14,305 bases of DNA from SIG440 sp045532055 (GTDB lineage: Bacteria; Bacillota; Clostridia; Monoglobales; Monoglobaceae). The notes below the pieces were generated by a model. The model did not search any database and had not been told where the DNA came from. It saw nothing but the letters and a program-made list of their open reading frames with translations. Location: NCBI GenBank assembly GCA_045532055.1, contig JAZSFF010000047.1, positions 1 to 14,305 on the forward strand, read 5' to 3'. Of this stretch, positions 13,786 to 14,305 are shown piece by piece; within the stretch, counting starts at the first letter, position 1; each line of letters opens with the position of its first letter. A program made the position numbers and the translations under genes.

Positions 13786-14305
13786 TCAGGTTTCCTTTCC
13801 CCTGCTGGGACTGGAATTTGAAATAAACAGGATTGCCTTTTCTATATTTGGAATACCTATTTACGGATATGGAATAGCAATTGCGCTAGGTCTTGTGCTG
13901 GCCTTTGTTTATGCGACCTACCAAACAAAAAAGGCAGGGATTTCTCAGGACGATTTTCTGAATATGCTGATAATTGCTTTGCCTGTTTCCATTATCTGTG
14001 CAAGGCTCTATTATGTAATATTCAGTTGGGATTATTACAAAAACAATTTGACTGAAATATTAAATATCCGTGGCGGAGGCATTGCCATTTACGGAGCGGT
14101 AATAGGTGCGGCGATGGTTGTGCTTGCCTATTGCAGAGTTAAAAAACTGAAAATTGGCAAGGTTTTGGATGTTCTTGCGGTGGGACTTCTTATTGGTCAG
14201 GCCGTGGGCAGATGGGGCAATTTTATATACGGTGAGGCCTTTGGCGAGACAACAGCACTGCCGTGGGCGATGACTATTGTGCAAAACGGCAGAAAAATAG
14301 CAGAT
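13778..14305 (+). CDS. lgt: Lgt, prolipoprotein diacylglyceryl transferase (3' end outside window)
   Basis: Lgt moves diacylglycerol from phosphatidylglycerol onto the lipobox cysteine of preprolipoproteins in the cytoplasmic membrane. The first 176 residues are present and the frame runs off the window; full-length relatives are about 260-290 residues. Visible features are an N-terminal IYGYGIAIALG helix (the HGxxYG-like region), several membrane segments, RGGGIAIYGAVIG, and the signature GRWGNFIYGEAFG at 144-156, with Arg145, Asn148 and Glu153 in the catalytic positions. The usual Asn in NFxNxE is Tyr151 here. GGAGG at 13764-13768 is nine bases before the ATG, and the gene overlaps the M16 peptidase by eight bases, so the two are coupled. 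It should act on the ZnuA-like lipoprotein upstream, among others. Confidence 0.95.
   Translation, partial: MINQVSFPLLGLEFEINRIAFSIFGIPIYGYGIAIALGLVLAFVYATYQTKKAGISQDDFLNMLIIALPVSIICARLYYVIFSWDYYKNNLTEILNIRGGGIAIYGAVIGAAMVVLAYCRVKKLKIGKVLDVLAVGLLIGQAVGRWGNFIYGEAFGETTALPWAMTIVQNGRKIAD

Noticed and set aside
1..14305. Mobile elements, CRISPR array, tRNA/rRNA genes, riboswitches
   Set aside because: I saw no transposase or integrase frames, no regularly spaced repeats, no cloverleaf-like segments and no recognisable riboswitch core; intergenic spaces are short and explained by promoters, operators and terminators.

Overview
The window looks like ordinary chromosome of a low-GC, Gram-positive (monoderm) Clostridia-type Firmicute. 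Evidence: a complete ctsR-mcsA-mcsB-clpC operon in the Firmicute order, strong AGGAGG-type ribosome binding sites, sigma-A promoters (three with an extended TGn -10), a Zur/ZnuA/ZnuC/ZnuB zinc operon whose ZnuA is an N-terminal lipoprotein, and a YmfF/YmfH-type M16 peptidase pair. The short peptide at 389-559 resembles small peptides I recall from gut Clostridia. Genus cannot be settled from this stretch.

Layout. (1) 3-1318, plus strand: the C-terminal end of a large, probably exported protein, a coupled 56-residue peptide, a strong hairpin, a four-helix membrane protein and a small Cys-rich basic protein, closed by a good terminator. None of these has a function I can name. (2) 1344-2300: an amidohydrolase-2 family metal hydrolase with its own promoter and a hairpin shared with the convergent clpC. 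(3) 2301-6856, minus strand: ctsR-mcsA-mcsB-clpC with a sigma-A promoter and a CtsR operator just downstream of the -10. This is the class III heat-shock / protein-arginine-phosphorylation module: CtsR represses the operon, McsB (helped by McsA) phosphorylates arginines, and ClpC unfolds the marked proteins for ClpP. (4) 6881-8057, plus strand: azlC-azlD, a branched-chain amino acid exporter, with promoter and terminator. (5) 8070 to the right edge, plus strand: a Fur-family regulator (probably Zur) behind a TTGACA-N17-TATAAT promoter and a perfect palindromic operator, then znuA-znuC-znuB, two tandem M16 peptidase homologues and the start of lgt. All are tightly packed and no terminator is visible between them.

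How the genes work together. In block 5 zinc status should control an ABC importer (ZnuA binds zinc outside, ZnuB is the membrane channel, ZnuC the ATPase). The M16 pair downstream splits one active site between two polypeptides: the second has the zinc site (HxxEH...E), the first has lost it but keeps the R/Y substrate motif the second lacks. Lgt would lipidate lipoproteins such as ZnuA.

I see no mobile element, CRISPR array, tRNA or rRNA, and no gene-free stretch over 300 bases. Nothing here is clearly a new system. The best leads are the coupled small peptide and its unknown neighbours at the left edge, the possible reach of zinc control into the M16/lgt genes, and the architecture of the two operators.
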